IMG/VR virus record: IMGVR_UViG_3300049255_000584
Span: 1-37,301 of that record
DNA: 37,301 bases
Reading direction: 5' to 3' (one strand)
From: a virus
Below are positions 28,855 to 36,051 of this stretch, in pieces. The notes below the pieces were generated by a model, which had not been told where the DNA came from, did no database searches, and saw nothing but the letters and a program-made list of their open reading frames with translations. The position numbers and the translations under genes were made by a program. Positions within the stretch are counted from its first letter, which is position 1, and the number at the start of each line of letters is the position of its first letter.

Positions 28855-29178
28855 TCAGGCCGCGGCCGGCGGCGCGGGCGTGCGTGACGGCGTAATCCTG
28901 AACCCACGCGGCAGCGCATCGAGCAGCGCGTCCGCCAGGGCGTCATTGACCGGCCCGGCGAGGGTGAAGCTCACCACGTGCGAAATGTCGTTCTCGCGGC
29001 TGCGAAAGACCTGTCGGATATTCAGCGCACCGCTTTTCGTCAGATAGGGCCTCGTTTTCTCGGCCAGGCGCATGCCCTCGTCGATGAAAATGGCGCAGGG
29101 CTTTGGAATGCTCGCCAGGAAGAGCGCGGACGGCATCGAGGCGAGATACCGCCCGAACCGTGGGTGGCGCCGGCTCAC
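28855..29178 (-). CDS. Hypothetical early/middle protein
   Basis: The protein has 107 residues from a GTG at 29178 (GTGA with the preceding stop); a frame open to 29349 was rejected as it overlaps the upstream gene. It contains YLASMPSALFLASIPKPCAIFIDEG, RPYLTKSGALNIRQVFRSRENDISHVVSFTLAGPVNDALADALLDALPRGF, and a Pro/Ala-rich C-terminus. No family is recognised. It is followed after 2 bases by the Mor/C-like gene, so it belongs to the same early or middle operon. Confidence 0.7.
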   Translation of the reverse strand: MSRRHPRFGRYLASMPSALFLASIPKPCAIFIDEGMRLAEKTRPYLTKSGALNIRQVFRSRENDISHVVSFTLAGPVNDALADALLDALPRGFRITPSRTPAPPAAA

Positions 29179-29399
29179 GCCGCCACCACCGGTGCCAGGC
29201 TGGCGCGGCCGTCCTCGTATCCTTCCTCGCGCGCCTGCTCGATCGCCGCCGTCACCGTCGGCATCACGAGCTGCTCGGCGTATTCCAGCACCTCCGCACG
29301 CTGACGATCTATATCGCGCGGATTTTTCGTTACCGCGCCCACCCGCCACGCCTCGCGCACCGCGGCCTTGAGCACGTTGCGCACCGCTTCCTCGTTCAT
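29175..29399 (-). CDS. Small helical early protein
   Basis: The protein has 74 residues from the ATG at 29399, with a good ribosome-binding site (AAGGAA, spacing 5). Its sequence is an amphipathic helix pair (NEEAVRNVLKAAVREAWRVGAV; RQRAEVLEYAEQLVMPTVTAAIEQAREEGYEDG). No family is recognised. A longer frame back to 29459 would overlap the tiny membrane ORF and was rejected. Its GTGA overlap with the following gene suggests coupling. Confidence 0.75.
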   Translation of the reverse strand: MNEEAVRNVLKAAVREAWRVGAVTKNPRDIDRQRAEVLEYAEQLVMPTVTAAIEQAREEGYEDGRASLAPVVAA

Positions 29400-29409
29400 C
29401 GGATTTCCT

Positions 29410-29532
29410 TCAGTGCCAAGTAATCGAAACGTGGTTGCCCAAGTATTTACAGCCAACAACCAGGACCGTGCAGAGCAGGACGATGAAACAGACGTCCGAC
29501 ACTACGGCCTTCACCTTTTCGGCTTTGGTCAA
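29410..29532 (-). CDS. 40-residue single-span membrane peptide, TTG start
   Basis: This ORF starts at a TTG (29532) immediately after the GemA-like stop, preceded by a perfect AGGAGG five bases upstream, and ends at 29410. The peptide has a charged N-terminus (MTKAEKVKAVVSD) and a hydrophobic segment (about residues 15-27, CFIVLLCTVLVVG), then a short polar tail. Without it the 130-base stretch is empty. The strong Shine-Dalgarno sequence is the best evidence for translation. Function unknown; possible small membrane regulator. Confidence 0.62.
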   Translation of the reverse strand: MTKAEKVKAVVSDVCFIVLLCTVLVVGCKYLGNHVSITWH

Positions 29533-29997
29533 TCAAACCTCCTGTTTTTGAGTGTTTTTCGGATTTGCGCGCAGCCGCGCGCGCCAGCCCTTCAGGCCCT
29601 CGATCACCAGCCTGATTTCTTCGGGCGCCAGGAATTCCGGCGCATCCACGCCGTCCGGATGCAGCGGCCCCTTGGTCTGCCGCCGCACGAAGGCGCGCAG
29701 CTCGGCGTTGCCAGTCACGCCGTCCAGCAGCGGCCGGATATCTTTCCAGATGGCGTAGATCATGCGCACCTGCGGGTTCGCGCTGATCGGCCTGGCGCCC
29801 TTCGGCTTCCAGCCCAGCCGCTTGAATTCTTCCAGCAGCTGCACGAGCTGCGGCTCGCTGCATTTCGCGCTGCTATTCTGGCCCGTAACCCGCAGCAGGA
29901 TCGCGCGGTAATCCGCGTCGACCAGGCGCATTTCCTTCTTGGCGATATGCACCTTCGCCAGCACCGCACGCCGCGGGTCGGCCGCCGTCGCGCTCAT
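29533..29997 (-). CDS. GemA/gp16-like regulatory protein (DUF1018)
   Basis: The protein has 154 residues from the ATG at 29997, chosen because it overlaps the stop of a small ORF (ATGA); an ATG at 30009 is the alternative. It shows the phage GemA/gp16 pattern: VHIAKKEMRLVDADYRAILLRVTGQNSSAKCSEPQLVQLLEEFKRLGWKPK (the DYR-x-x-L motif and K-x-L-G-W), and a C-terminal helix region with IYAIWKDIRPLLDGV and AEFLAPEEIRLVIEGLKGWRARL. In Mu, GemA (gp16) modulates host gene expression and supercoiling. It follows the methyltransferase, in the Mu-like semi-essential early region. Confidence 0.9.
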   Translation of the reverse strand: MSATAADPRRAVLAKVHIAKKEMRLVDADYRAILLRVTGQNSSAKCSEPQLVQLLEEFKRLGWKPKGARPISANPQVRMIYAIWKDIRPLLDGVTGNAELRAFVRRQTKGPLHPDGVDAPEFLAPEEIRLVIEGLKGWRARLRANPKNTQKQEV

Positions 29998-30101
29998 AGC
30001 GGGTCGCATCCGATTTGCATCGCGAGATCTATCCAGTCCTCGATTGGGGATTTATATACTTGACTCCCTTTAAGCCAATCATGGCCGAAAAGTCGCGGCA
30101 A
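29994..30101 (-). CDS. Candidate 35-residue ORF or gene remnant overlapping the methyltransferase end
   Basis: In the +1 frame across the methyltransferase stop, a frame continues to a TGA at 29996-29994, where it overlaps the GemA-like ATG as ATGA, as at most junctions here. A TTG at 30101 is the only start. The residues look coding: PRLFGHDWLKGSQVY, then SPIEDWIDLAMQIGCDPL. No ribosome-binding site is visible for the TTG. Either it is a real short gene, or the 3' remnant of a longer gene whose 5' part was replaced when the methyltransferase entered. Low confidence as a separate product. Confidence 0.4.
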   Translation of the reverse strand: MPRLFGHDWLKGSQVYKSPIEDWIDLAMQIGCDPL

Positions 30102-30798
30102 TATGCCGGCTAAGCGGAAGCGGAATCTTGGCGATCAGGGCACTTGCCTCCTTGCGTCGCAGCGACGCCGAAGGCAATTGGCAAAGATTGCGGTCGAACC
30201 ATTCCGCGCCTGCGCCTGCGCCCTTGCGTCCTTCGGCTGGGTTCGCCCGCTTGATTTCATTCAACGCCTGCTTGCCAGCCACACGAGTGAAATCCTGCCC
30301 CTTCTTGGTTCGGTCACTCCAATTCATACCGGATGACTTGAACCCATTGGACGTGATTGGCATGAGCGCCGGCACGTCGCCCCAAAGATAGAACGAACCA
30401 AAATTCCAGCGGGCACGTCCCACCCAAGGTTGCGCGCCACGCACATTCTCAACAATCAGCGGGATGTGGCGACCGGCTGCCTCGCAAGCCTCCCGTTGAA
30501 TACGGAAGCACGCCTCAAAAAGCGCATTGTCTGGTGGGCCGAGCGCCTTTGCCTTCTTCCAAGGCATTGCTCTGTAACTGTAGGCTTGGCATGGTGGCGA
30601 CGCGACGATCAGGGCTGCATTCTGGAACTGCGAGCCGTGCAGCGTTCGCACGTCCTGAATAGCCAAGAGGCCGGGATAGCGACTTTTACCGTATTCGTGC
30701 CGTTCGATATCGAAGCCGATCACGTCGAAACCTTCGGCGATCAAGCCGTCAGTCCAGCCGCCCGAGCCGCAGAACAGATCAATTGCCAGAGGTCGCAT
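30079..30798 (-). CDS. C5-cytosine DNA methyltransferase
   Basis: The protein has 239 residues from the ATG at 30798, near the start of motif I; a start at 30813 is possible. Motifs in order: DLFCGSGGWTDGL (residues 7-19, S-adenosylmethionine binding), ASPPCQAYS (66-74, catalytic Cys70), and IVENVRG (115-121, the ENV motif). Target recognition and late motifs are short; the protein is smaller than host or restriction-linked enzymes (usually 300-400), and no restriction gene is near. Phage methyltransferases of this type protect DNA from host restriction. By eye its GC is about 50-55%, well below neighbouring genes (60-70%), suggesting recent acquisition. Confidence 0.9.
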   Translation of the reverse strand: MRPLAIDLFCGSGGWTDGLIAEGFDVIGFDIERHEYGKSRYPGLLAIQDVRTLHGSQFQNAALIVASPPCQAYSYRAMPWKKAKALGPPDNALFEACFRIQREACEAAGRHIPLIVENVRGAQPWVGRARWNFGSFYLWGDVPALMPITSNGFKSSGMNWSDRTKKGQDFTRVAGKQALNEIKRANPAEGRKGAGAGAEWFDRNLCQLPSASLRRKEASALIAKIPLPLSRHIAATFRP

Positions 30799-31036
30799 TG
30801 CGCACCTTCGCAACCTTCGCCGCCAGCCGTTTCCGCTTCTTCGCGGGCTTGCTTTTGGGCTTGGGTGCCAGCACCAGATCGGCGACGGCGTCGAGCGCCT
30901 TGGGCGGCTGGGGCGCTTTCACTGCACCAGCGCCTTGTAAGGCAGCCGGTTGCCAGCAGCCCCAAGGAATTCCGCGAGCCTCACCCAGCAGACAAGCGGC
31001 AAGGCTCTCGACCGCACTTTTCGCTGTTATGCTCAT
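30779..31036 (-). CDS. Small basic hypothetical protein before methyltransferase
   Basis: The protein has 85 residues from the ATG at 31036, forming ATGA with the preceding stop; the frame back to 31069 is not needed. Its N-terminal half has AVESLAACLLGEARGIPWGCWQPAAL and its C-terminus is Lys/Arg/Ala-rich (KPKSKPAKKRKRLAAKVAKV), suggesting nucleic acid binding. Its end overlaps the methyltransferase start by about 20 bases. No family is recognised. Confidence 0.68.
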   Translation of the reverse strand: MSITAKSAVESLAACLLGEARGIPWGCWQPAALQGAGAVKAPQPPKALDAVADLVLAPKPKSKPAKKRKRLAAKVAKVRNATSGN

Positions 31037-31302
31037 CGCGGCTTCTCCACCGGATATTGCGCGGCGCAATCGGCCAGAAAATCAGATGCCGAAATCAGCA
31101 TCTCTGCCTCTCTGCCGGGCACGGACCACGTCTTCAGCAAGTGCGATACCGCCAGCATCAGACCGCCTGGCCAGGGCAGTATCTCGGTTCCTTGACCGAT
31201 CGCGGTCACCACGCCGATCAGGCGCGTTCCGATCTCCCGTTGTCGAACCACCAGCAGTTCGTCGTCGCTCAGGCCGGTGCCCGGCTTCTGAGCGCCGCTC
31301 AT
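31033..31302 (-). CDS. Small hypothetical early protein
   Basis: The protein has 89 residues from the ATG at 31302 (ATGA with the GcrA-like gene's stop). It contains LSDDELLVVRQREIGTRLIGVVTAIGQGTEILPWPGGLMLAVSHLLKTW and an acidic C-terminal SASDFLADCAAQY. No motif is recognised; the central hydrophobic segment is too broken for a membrane span. It is one of five coupled tiny genes between MuB and the methyltransferase. Confidence 0.7.
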   Translation of the reverse strand: MSGAQKPGTGLSDDELLVVRQREIGTRLIGVVTAIGQGTEILPWPGGLMLAVSHLLKTWSVPGREAEMLISASDFLADCAAQYPVEKPR

Positions 31303-31502
31303 GACCGCACTACCTTTCCGGGCGAGCCGACCCGCCGGCCGCGCGTGCGTTTCGGGAAATGATGCACCCTGGCGATCGCGCAGACGGCACTCTTCGTCGT
31401 GCCCATGCGGGCCGCGATTTCCTCGTAAATCAGCCCTTCCTGGGCCAACTCGCGGGCGCGCATCACGCGCTGGTCGCGGTCGGGCGCTGGGCGGCGGCTC
31501 AT
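31299..31502 (-). CDS. Small HTH protein, GcrA-like
   Basis: The protein has 67 residues from the ATG at 31502, overlapping the DUF3164 stop (ATGA). Residues about 12-50 (RVMRARELAQEGLIYEEIAARMGTTKSAVCAIARVHHF) form a helix-turn-helix of the GcrA/resolvase type (G-x-x-Y-x-E-I-A-x-x-M-G-x-T-x-x-A-V). The C-terminus is basic. GcrA is an alphaproteobacterial cell-cycle regulator; this small phage protein may act on early promoters instead. Family by fold motif only. Confidence 0.78.
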   Translation of the reverse strand: MSRRPAPDRDQRVMRARELAQEGLIYEEIAARMGTTKSAVCAIARVHHFPKRTRGRRVGSPGKVVRS

Positions 31503-32128
31503 CCTACGCGCGCCAGGTCAAGCGTGATTTGCTGCCATTTCGCGTCCAAATTCGGCCGCGCGTGGAAGCGGATATACCGCTTGCTGCGGGTCACCTTCAC
31601 GGCATCGGAAATCGCCTCCATGGCGCGCTTCCAGGTGGCGTCCTCGATCGACACCCGGCGCAACGCCAGGATGCGGTCCACCCGCACCGAGCCTTCTGTG
31701 CCCACGTCGAAAGCGTCATTGACCAGGGCTCGAACGTTATCGTTACCGCCTTCCGTCCAGGCGATCAGGCACTCATCGATAAGCGACTTTGCCGCCTGCA
31801 GCTCCGGCCCTAGTGTCAGAAAGTGGCCCGTCGAAACTTCCACCCGCAAAAGCCCGTCGATGCTCTCCAGCGTCGTGTTCGAAGTGCGCCGCGCCTTCGC
31901 GCCGTACTTCTCGGTGAGCACGGCCAGGAATTCGTCAACGTCGCTGAAAGAAGCGTCGCGAAAATCGCTCAGCACTTTCTGAACGGCGAGCGCTTTCTCG
32001 CAAAGCAGGTGGACCACCTGGTCCTGCAGCAGCACATCCGGCCGCAACGTCTTCCGAGAAACATACGTCCCGTAGCTGGTCGCAATCAGATCGTCGGGCA
32101 CGGCCGCAGCCGCGGTATCACCGTCCAT
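31499..32128 (-). CDS. DUF3164 family protein
   Basis: The protein has 209 residues from the ATG at 32128, which lies inside the end of the zinc-ribbon gene (11-base overlap); the frame back to 32260 was rejected. It matches DUF3164, found in Mu-like early regions: FSDVDEFLAVLTEKYGAK, TLESIDGLLRVEVS, GPELQAAKSLIDECLIAWTEGGNDNVRALVNDAFDV, and RILALRRVSIEDATWKRAMEAISDAVKVTRSKRYIRFHARPN. The function is not established. It lies after MuB, as usual, where related phages often place nuclease-inhibitor genes. Confidence 0.93.
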   Translation of the reverse strand: MDGDTAAAAVPDDLIATSYGTYVSRKTLRPDVLLQDQVVHLLCEKALAVQKVLSDFRDASFSDVDEFLAVLTEKYGAKARRTSNTTLESIDGLLRVEVSTGHFLTLGPELQAAKSLIDECLIAWTEGGNDNVRALVNDAFDVGTEGSVRVDRILALRRVSIEDATWKRAMEAISDAVKVTRSKRYIRFHARPNLDAKWQQITLDLARVG

Positions 32129-32327
32129 TGGTAGCCTCGCGTTGTTGTGGCAGGGCACCGCCGCCCGTCCGGTTGATTTGCAGCCCCAGCAAGCGGGTTT
32201 GCCGGGCCTCCCACGCCTGGCGCGCCTTCCGGGCGCACAGCGGGCAGATATCGGGCACAAAGCCCGTCTCCGTGGTCCTGATCAGGCCGGCGCCGTTGCA
32301 GGTCCGGCATTCCCCGCGCCTATGCAC
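32118..32327 (-). CDS. Small zinc-ribbon protein
   Basis: The protein has 69 residues from a GTG at 32327 (no ATG is available; the start overlaps the preceding stop by 8 bases). It contains C7-x2-C10-x17-C28-x2-C31 (CRTCNGAG, then CPLC), a zinc ribbon similar to the DnaJ type. The C-terminal half is basic. It is coupled to DUF3164. A role in early regulation or DNA binding is inferred. Confidence 0.75.
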   Translation of the reverse strand: MHRRGECRTCNGAGLIRTTETGFVPDICPLCARKARQAWEARQTRLLGLQINRTGGGALPQQREATNGR

Positions 32328-32595
32328 GGCCGCCCTCGATCACCCGAAGGCGGCGGCGAACCGGCGCGCGCACTGGCGCCGCCAGCCGGGCCTGCTGCGC
32401 CGCGTCGTCGACAATTTCGTCGAGCTGCCGCTGCGCCCACGCGGCATCGAAGGTGAGCTGCCGCGCCGCCGCCGCGCACCCGCGCAGCGCGGCGGTGATC
32501 ATTTCGACTTCCTGCGCGGTCATACTGCCGCCGGTTTTAGACAAAGGCTCCAGAGCGCCAGCGATCAGCAGCAGCCGATCGGAAAGATCGAACAT
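32320..32595 (-). CDS. Small hypothetical protein after MuB
   Basis: The protein has 91 residues from the ATG at 32595, 12 bases after the MuB stop. It is almost all helical (LSDRLLLIAGALEPLSKTGGSMTAQEVEMITAALRGCAAAARQL; AAWAQRQLDEIVDDAAQQARLA) with a basic C-terminus (RAPVRRRLRVIEGGRA). No motif is recognised. Its position directly after MuB fits a small accessory of transposition, but no data support this. Confidence 0.75.
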   Translation of the reverse strand: MFDLSDRLLLIAGALEPLSKTGGSMTAQEVEMITAALRGCAAAARQLTFDAAWAQRQLDEIVDDAAQQARLAAPVRAPVRRRLRVIEGGRA

Positions 32596-32607
32596 GACAC
32601 GTCCCTC

Positions 32608-33582
32608 CTATGCGGATTCGAGAAGCAGCGGCGTGTTGCTGATCTGCTGGTAGGCGCTGCGCACCGTGTCCGGTGTCACGGCCCCCTCGCCGAGCAGAAA
32701 AGCCAGCCGCAACGTCTTCACCATCAGGCGCACGGCGCCCGGCTTTCTGCCAATCGCGGTCAGCGATTTGCGCACTTCGGCGCCCTCGATGCCCCACCCA
32801 TCGAGCACCTTGGAGAGATCGTCGATCGTCGATTTCTTGACCGTCATGCGCATGCCAAGGCGGCTGAAAAGCTGCGCGAATTGCGGCTGCCGGCCGAGGC
32901 CTTCCAGCTTCTCGGTCACCGCCTCATTGCCCAGGAAAGCCACGCCAACGCCGGTCACATCGTACAGCGTGCGCAGCTGGTCCAGGCTGGCAACAGGCAA
33001 GTGCTGCACTTCGTCAATGGCCAGTAGGCCCTCGCTGCCCCGCATATGCCGCTGCACGGTGCGTGATACGGTGCCCGCGCTCCATTTTTCGGTAATGCCC
33101 ATGGCGGAGGCCACGGCATCCATCATCATGTGGATGCTCTTGAACATCGGCTCAGCCGTGACGTGCCAAACGTTGCTGTGGGTGGCGCGATACCGCTCCA
33201 TCGCACTCGTTTTGCCCACGCCGGCCGCGGCGCAGATCAGCACGAAATCCGGTGCAAACTGGGCATGGTCCAGAACCGCCATGAATTTGTCGGCTGTCGG
33301 CGTGTGAATGAAACCCGGCGACTTCAGGCGCGAGGAAAGCACCCGCTCGCGCACGCCCTGCGCCAGCACCCATTTGCGCACTTCGGCGGCCACGCGGGCA
33401 TTGTTGCCCTCGTATTTGCCACCCATCCATGCGGTGAATGTGCCGTATTTAAGCCCGGCTTCGTCGCAAACCTTTGTCAGCGTGATCGCGCGCTTCTCGG
33501 CCAGGCGCCTCACATCCGCGCGGAGCTGGTCCTGCTCCTGCACCGGCATCTCGATTTCGCTTTCCGCGTTTGTGTCACTCAT
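32608..33582 (-). CDS. MuB-like transposition ATPase
   Basis: The protein has 324 residues from the ATG at 33582, after AAGGGCAC as ribosome-binding site; a longer frame to 33789 overlaps MuA and was rejected. The N-terminal part has a helix-turn-helix (LAEKRAITLTKVCDEAGLKYGTFTAWMGG, residues 28-55), as in MuB. The AAA+ core has Walker A AAAGVGKTS (118-126) and Walker B LLAIDE (186-191). It binds target DNA and activates and protects MuA during transposition. The C-terminal region is the known interaction part with MuA. Its target-choice role is family knowledge. Confidence 0.95.
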   Translation of the reverse strand: MSDTNAESEIEMPVQEQDQLRADVRRLAEKRAITLTKVCDEAGLKYGTFTAWMGGKYEGNNARVAAEVRKWVLAQGVRERVLSSRLKSPGFIHTPTADKFMAVLDHAQFAPDFVLICAAAGVGKTSAMERYRATHSNVWHVTAEPMFKSIHMMMDAVASAMGITEKWSAGTVSRTVQRHMRGSEGLLAIDEVQHLPVASLDQLRTLYDVTGVGVAFLGNEAVTEKLEGLGRQPQFAQLFSRLGMRMTVKKSTIDDLSKVLDGWGIEGAEVRKSLTAIGRKPGAVRLMVKTLRLAFLLGEGAVTPDTVRSAYQQISNTPLLLESA

Positions 33583-33646
33583 GATACGTGCCCTTGTCTT
33601 TGTTACTGCGAAGACGACTTGCGAAACTCCAACCGGCGGCGACCCC

Positions 33647-35593
33647 TCAGTCGTCGCCGGCCTCTTCCACCAGCTGAAGATGCTGGTCCCTCTGCGCGCT
33701 GCGGGCCGCGATCCGCCGCACAAACAGATCCTCAGTCTCGGCGCGATGCTCGGCGGATACTTCCACCGCCTGCTGCAGCGCCGTAGCACCCCGGAACAAC
33801 CGCACCACTTTCGTTTCGGGCGGGTCGGCCACTTCTATGGTCCGGGTGAGCGCCGCGGCCTCGGCCTGCGTCATGCGCACCAGCGCCGCGGCCTGTTCCT
33901 TCACCGCCTTCTTGAAGGCGTTGCGCGCCCGCGCATGGTCCTGCGCCGCCGTAGCGTCATCGAACCGAGCCGCGCCCTGCAGCTCGGCCGCGCAGATGAA
34001 TTTCCCGTCGATCGAGTAGACCTGCACCTCCTCCAGAAGCGCCTGCGGATCAAACCGCGCCACGATCGGCTGCCCGCGATGCGCGAGCAGTTTTTCCGAC
34101 CAGTAGCGATTGTCCTGCAGCTTGAACGAGCCGTCTTTCGGGCTGATTTTCACGCCCTCGGCCGCCAGGAGCAGCAGCTGCATGTGGTCTTCGGTCGCCT
34201 TGGCGATCGTGGAGGTGGCGTAGGAGGCGTTGAACGCCTGCTGAAACGACAGTTTTCCGCCGCAAACCTTGGTCCGGCGGCCCTCTCGGGCATTGTGTTC
34301 AGCGATGCAGGTGGCCGCCACTTCCAGGAAAACGTCGAGATCGATGGCCTTTTCGCCGTAATTATCCGGCTTGTTCACCGGGCTGTTGCCCACGCCGGCG
34401 CCGGCGAAGCGCGGATGCTTGGCGTAATTCCCTGCAAACTCGCCAAACGCGCGCTCGATCGGCTTGCTCTGGCCGGAGTAAGGCAGCGTCCAGTGCACTT
34501 CCACGCCGATCAGCGGCAGAATGCCGTGCGGCTCCTCTTCCCTGATCTTGAACCGGAAGCGGTTCTGAATGCCGCCGGTTAGCCACTTGCTGGCAAAGCT
34601 GCGGCCGTTATCCAGCCAGCAATGCTTGGGAATGCCATAGGTCTTCACCAGGTCGGCGAAGGCCAGGCGCACCATTTCCTTGTTTTCGCTCTTATCGACG
34701 CGCCAGCTCAGGATCAGGTTCGAGTAAAGGTCCTGAAAAGCGACCATCATCGGGCGGCCAATACTGCCGTCCGGCCACTTTATATTCATGTCCCATTTGT
34801 GGCCGTCCGCGTTTACCGCTTCCAGCGCGTGGAACATGCTGCGATCGCGTTCCTGGTAGGGATACAGCCGCTTCATGGCGTCCACGCCATCGCGCATCAG
34901 CACCCGCACGGGTACCGGCACATCGGTTTGAATGCGCCGCTCCAGGCAGCTCGCCGAAGGGATCGTCCAGCCTTCCGCGTGCGCCTTGTGGCGAACCTCG
35001 CTGAAGCAGGCGCGAAAGTTTGGCCGGTTCTGCCGCAGATACAGCGCCAGCAGAAACTGCCAGGCCTCATCGCTGCACGGCGCCCGCGCCGAGCGGCCCT
35101 GGTGCTGCGGCACCAGCGCAGCTGCCACGTCGTGCCGTGCCGTTCCGGCCGTGGAACCGCGCCAATTATAGATCGTCGCCACGCCGCATTGATACGTCGC
35201 CGCCACCTGCTTGATCGCGGCCGTCATGCCCAGCTGCGGCGCAAGCAACTCCACGTCGCGCAGCGCGTTAAGCCGCCTGGTGGCTTCGGCCTTTTTCCGG
35301 TCCGATGCTGTGACGAAGGCGCGCACGCCGGTATCGGCCACCGGCGCCGGAACCGTGTCTGCCACGGCATATTTCCGCACGATGACCGCCAGCGCCTTGG
35401 CCGGCAGGCTGCTGAAATGGTATTCCGCGCCGCCGCCCCGCCCCGCGCGTTTCCGCCAGGCGCGGCCCTCGGCATCGGGCGAATTCCAGCCCATCGCTTT
35501 CGCTATGCGCGCCACACCGCTTTCGGTCACAGGAAGGTCCGGGAGGCGCTCCGCGGCCAAATCGGCCGCCGTGAACCATTCCTGTGTCATCAT
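33647..35593 (-). CDS. MuA-like DDE transposase
   Basis: The protein has 648 residues (MuA 663), starting at the ATG at 35593, which overlaps the HTH gene's stop (ATGA). It shows the N-terminal Mu-type DNA-binding part (TAADLAAERLPDLPVTESGVARIAKAMGW, residues 8-36), helix bundles that bind end sites, then the catalytic core with Asp263 (VNADGHKW), Asp328 (CWLDNGRS) and Glu380 (KPIERAF), and the C-terminal Mu domain with KLSFQQAF, PIVARFDPQALLEEVQVYSIDGKFICAAE. The C-terminus (residues about 570-648) is helical and charged, for MuB and ClpX contacts. It catalyses replicative transposition and integration. Confidence 0.97.
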   Translation of the reverse strand: MMTQEWFTAADLAAERLPDLPVTESGVARIAKAMGWNSPDAEGRAWRKRAGRGGGAEYHFSSLPAKALAVIVRKYAVADTVPAPVADTGVRAFVTASDRKKAEATRRLNALRDVELLAPQLGMTAAIKQVAATYQCGVATIYNWRGSTAGTARHDVAAALVPQHQGRSARAPCSDEAWQFLLALYLRQNRPNFRACFSEVRHKAHAEGWTIPSASCLERRIQTDVPVPVRVLMRDGVDAMKRLYPYQERDRSMFHALEAVNADGHKWDMNIKWPDGSIGRPMMVAFQDLYSNLILSWRVDKSENKEMVRLAFADLVKTYGIPKHCWLDNGRSFASKWLTGGIQNRFRFKIREEEPHGILPLIGVEVHWTLPYSGQSKPIERAFGEFAGNYAKHPRFAGAGVGNSPVNKPDNYGEKAIDLDVFLEVAATCIAEHNAREGRRTKVCGGKLSFQQAFNASYATSTIAKATEDHMQLLLLAAEGVKISPKDGSFKLQDNRYWSEKLLAHRGQPIVARFDPQALLEEVQVYSIDGKFICAAELQGAARFDDATAAQDHARARNAFKKAVKEQAAALVRMTQAEAAALTRTIEVADPPETKVVRLFRGATALQQAVEVSAEHRAETEDLFVRRIAARSAQRDQHLQLVEEAGDD

Positions 35594-36051
35594 GGGGCGC
35601 AGCCCCCCGATGATCTTTCCTCATCCGCCTCGATGTCGAGCAGCCACGCTGTGGCCATGTCAGCAACGGCCATGAGCGTTAGAAACTCGGCAGGGCAGTC
35701 CGCGGGGATTGGCCGGCCGATGCGCTCAACCACCGGGGCGGCGGCCTGCACCAGCGCCTTGACCATTTCGTAGCCCGCCGGCCTGGCGCGCGGGCTCCGA
35801 TCGGTCGGCGCCGCTTCAACCACGGGAGGCGCAACAACCTCTGTTCCGTTGATTAGCCACTCAAGCGTGACGTCGCAGGCGGCTGCGAGCTTAGCGGCAT
35901 TTTTCGATGTCGGCCCGGTGACTTGGCGGAGGTAGTTATTGACTGTGCTCAGGCAGATACCAGCCTTGGCAGAGACGCGCTTTCGTCCACCCGCGCGCTT
36001 GACCGCGAGACGCAGGCGCTCCGCGATTGCAATATCGATTTCGCGCGTCAT
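35590..36051 (-). CDS. XRE-type HTH regulator
   Basis: The protein has 153 residues from the ATG at 36051, overlapping the preceding gene (ATGA). Residues about 9-68 form an XRE helix-turn-helix (IAERLRLAVKRAGGRKRVSAKAGICLSTVNNYLRQVTGPTSKNAAKLAAACDVTLEWLING). The C-terminal half is a Pro/Ala-rich linker and a helical segment (about 93-145). It is probably an early transcription or transposition regulator; the immunity repressor proper would lie upstream of the window. Lying between an early protein and MuA, it is the only repressor-like gene that I see. Confidence 0.85.
   Translation of the reverse strand: MTREIDIAIAERLRLAVKRAGGRKRVSAKAGICLSTVNNYLRQVTGPTSKNAAKLAAACDVTLEWLINGTEVVAPPVVEAAPTDRSPRARPAGYEMVKALVQAAAPVVERIGRPIPADCPAEFLTLMAVADMATAWLLDIEADEERSSGGCAP

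Noticed and set aside
33583-33789. N-terminal extension of MuB in frame
   Set aside because: It would run through the end of MuA and has no ribosome-binding site; the ATG at 33582 is preceded by AAGG and gives normal MuB length.
33308-35773. Two long plus-strand frames (33308-34582 and 34622-35773)
   Set aside because: They are antisense to MuA and MuB, which have clear catalytic motifs; no motif in the antisense products.
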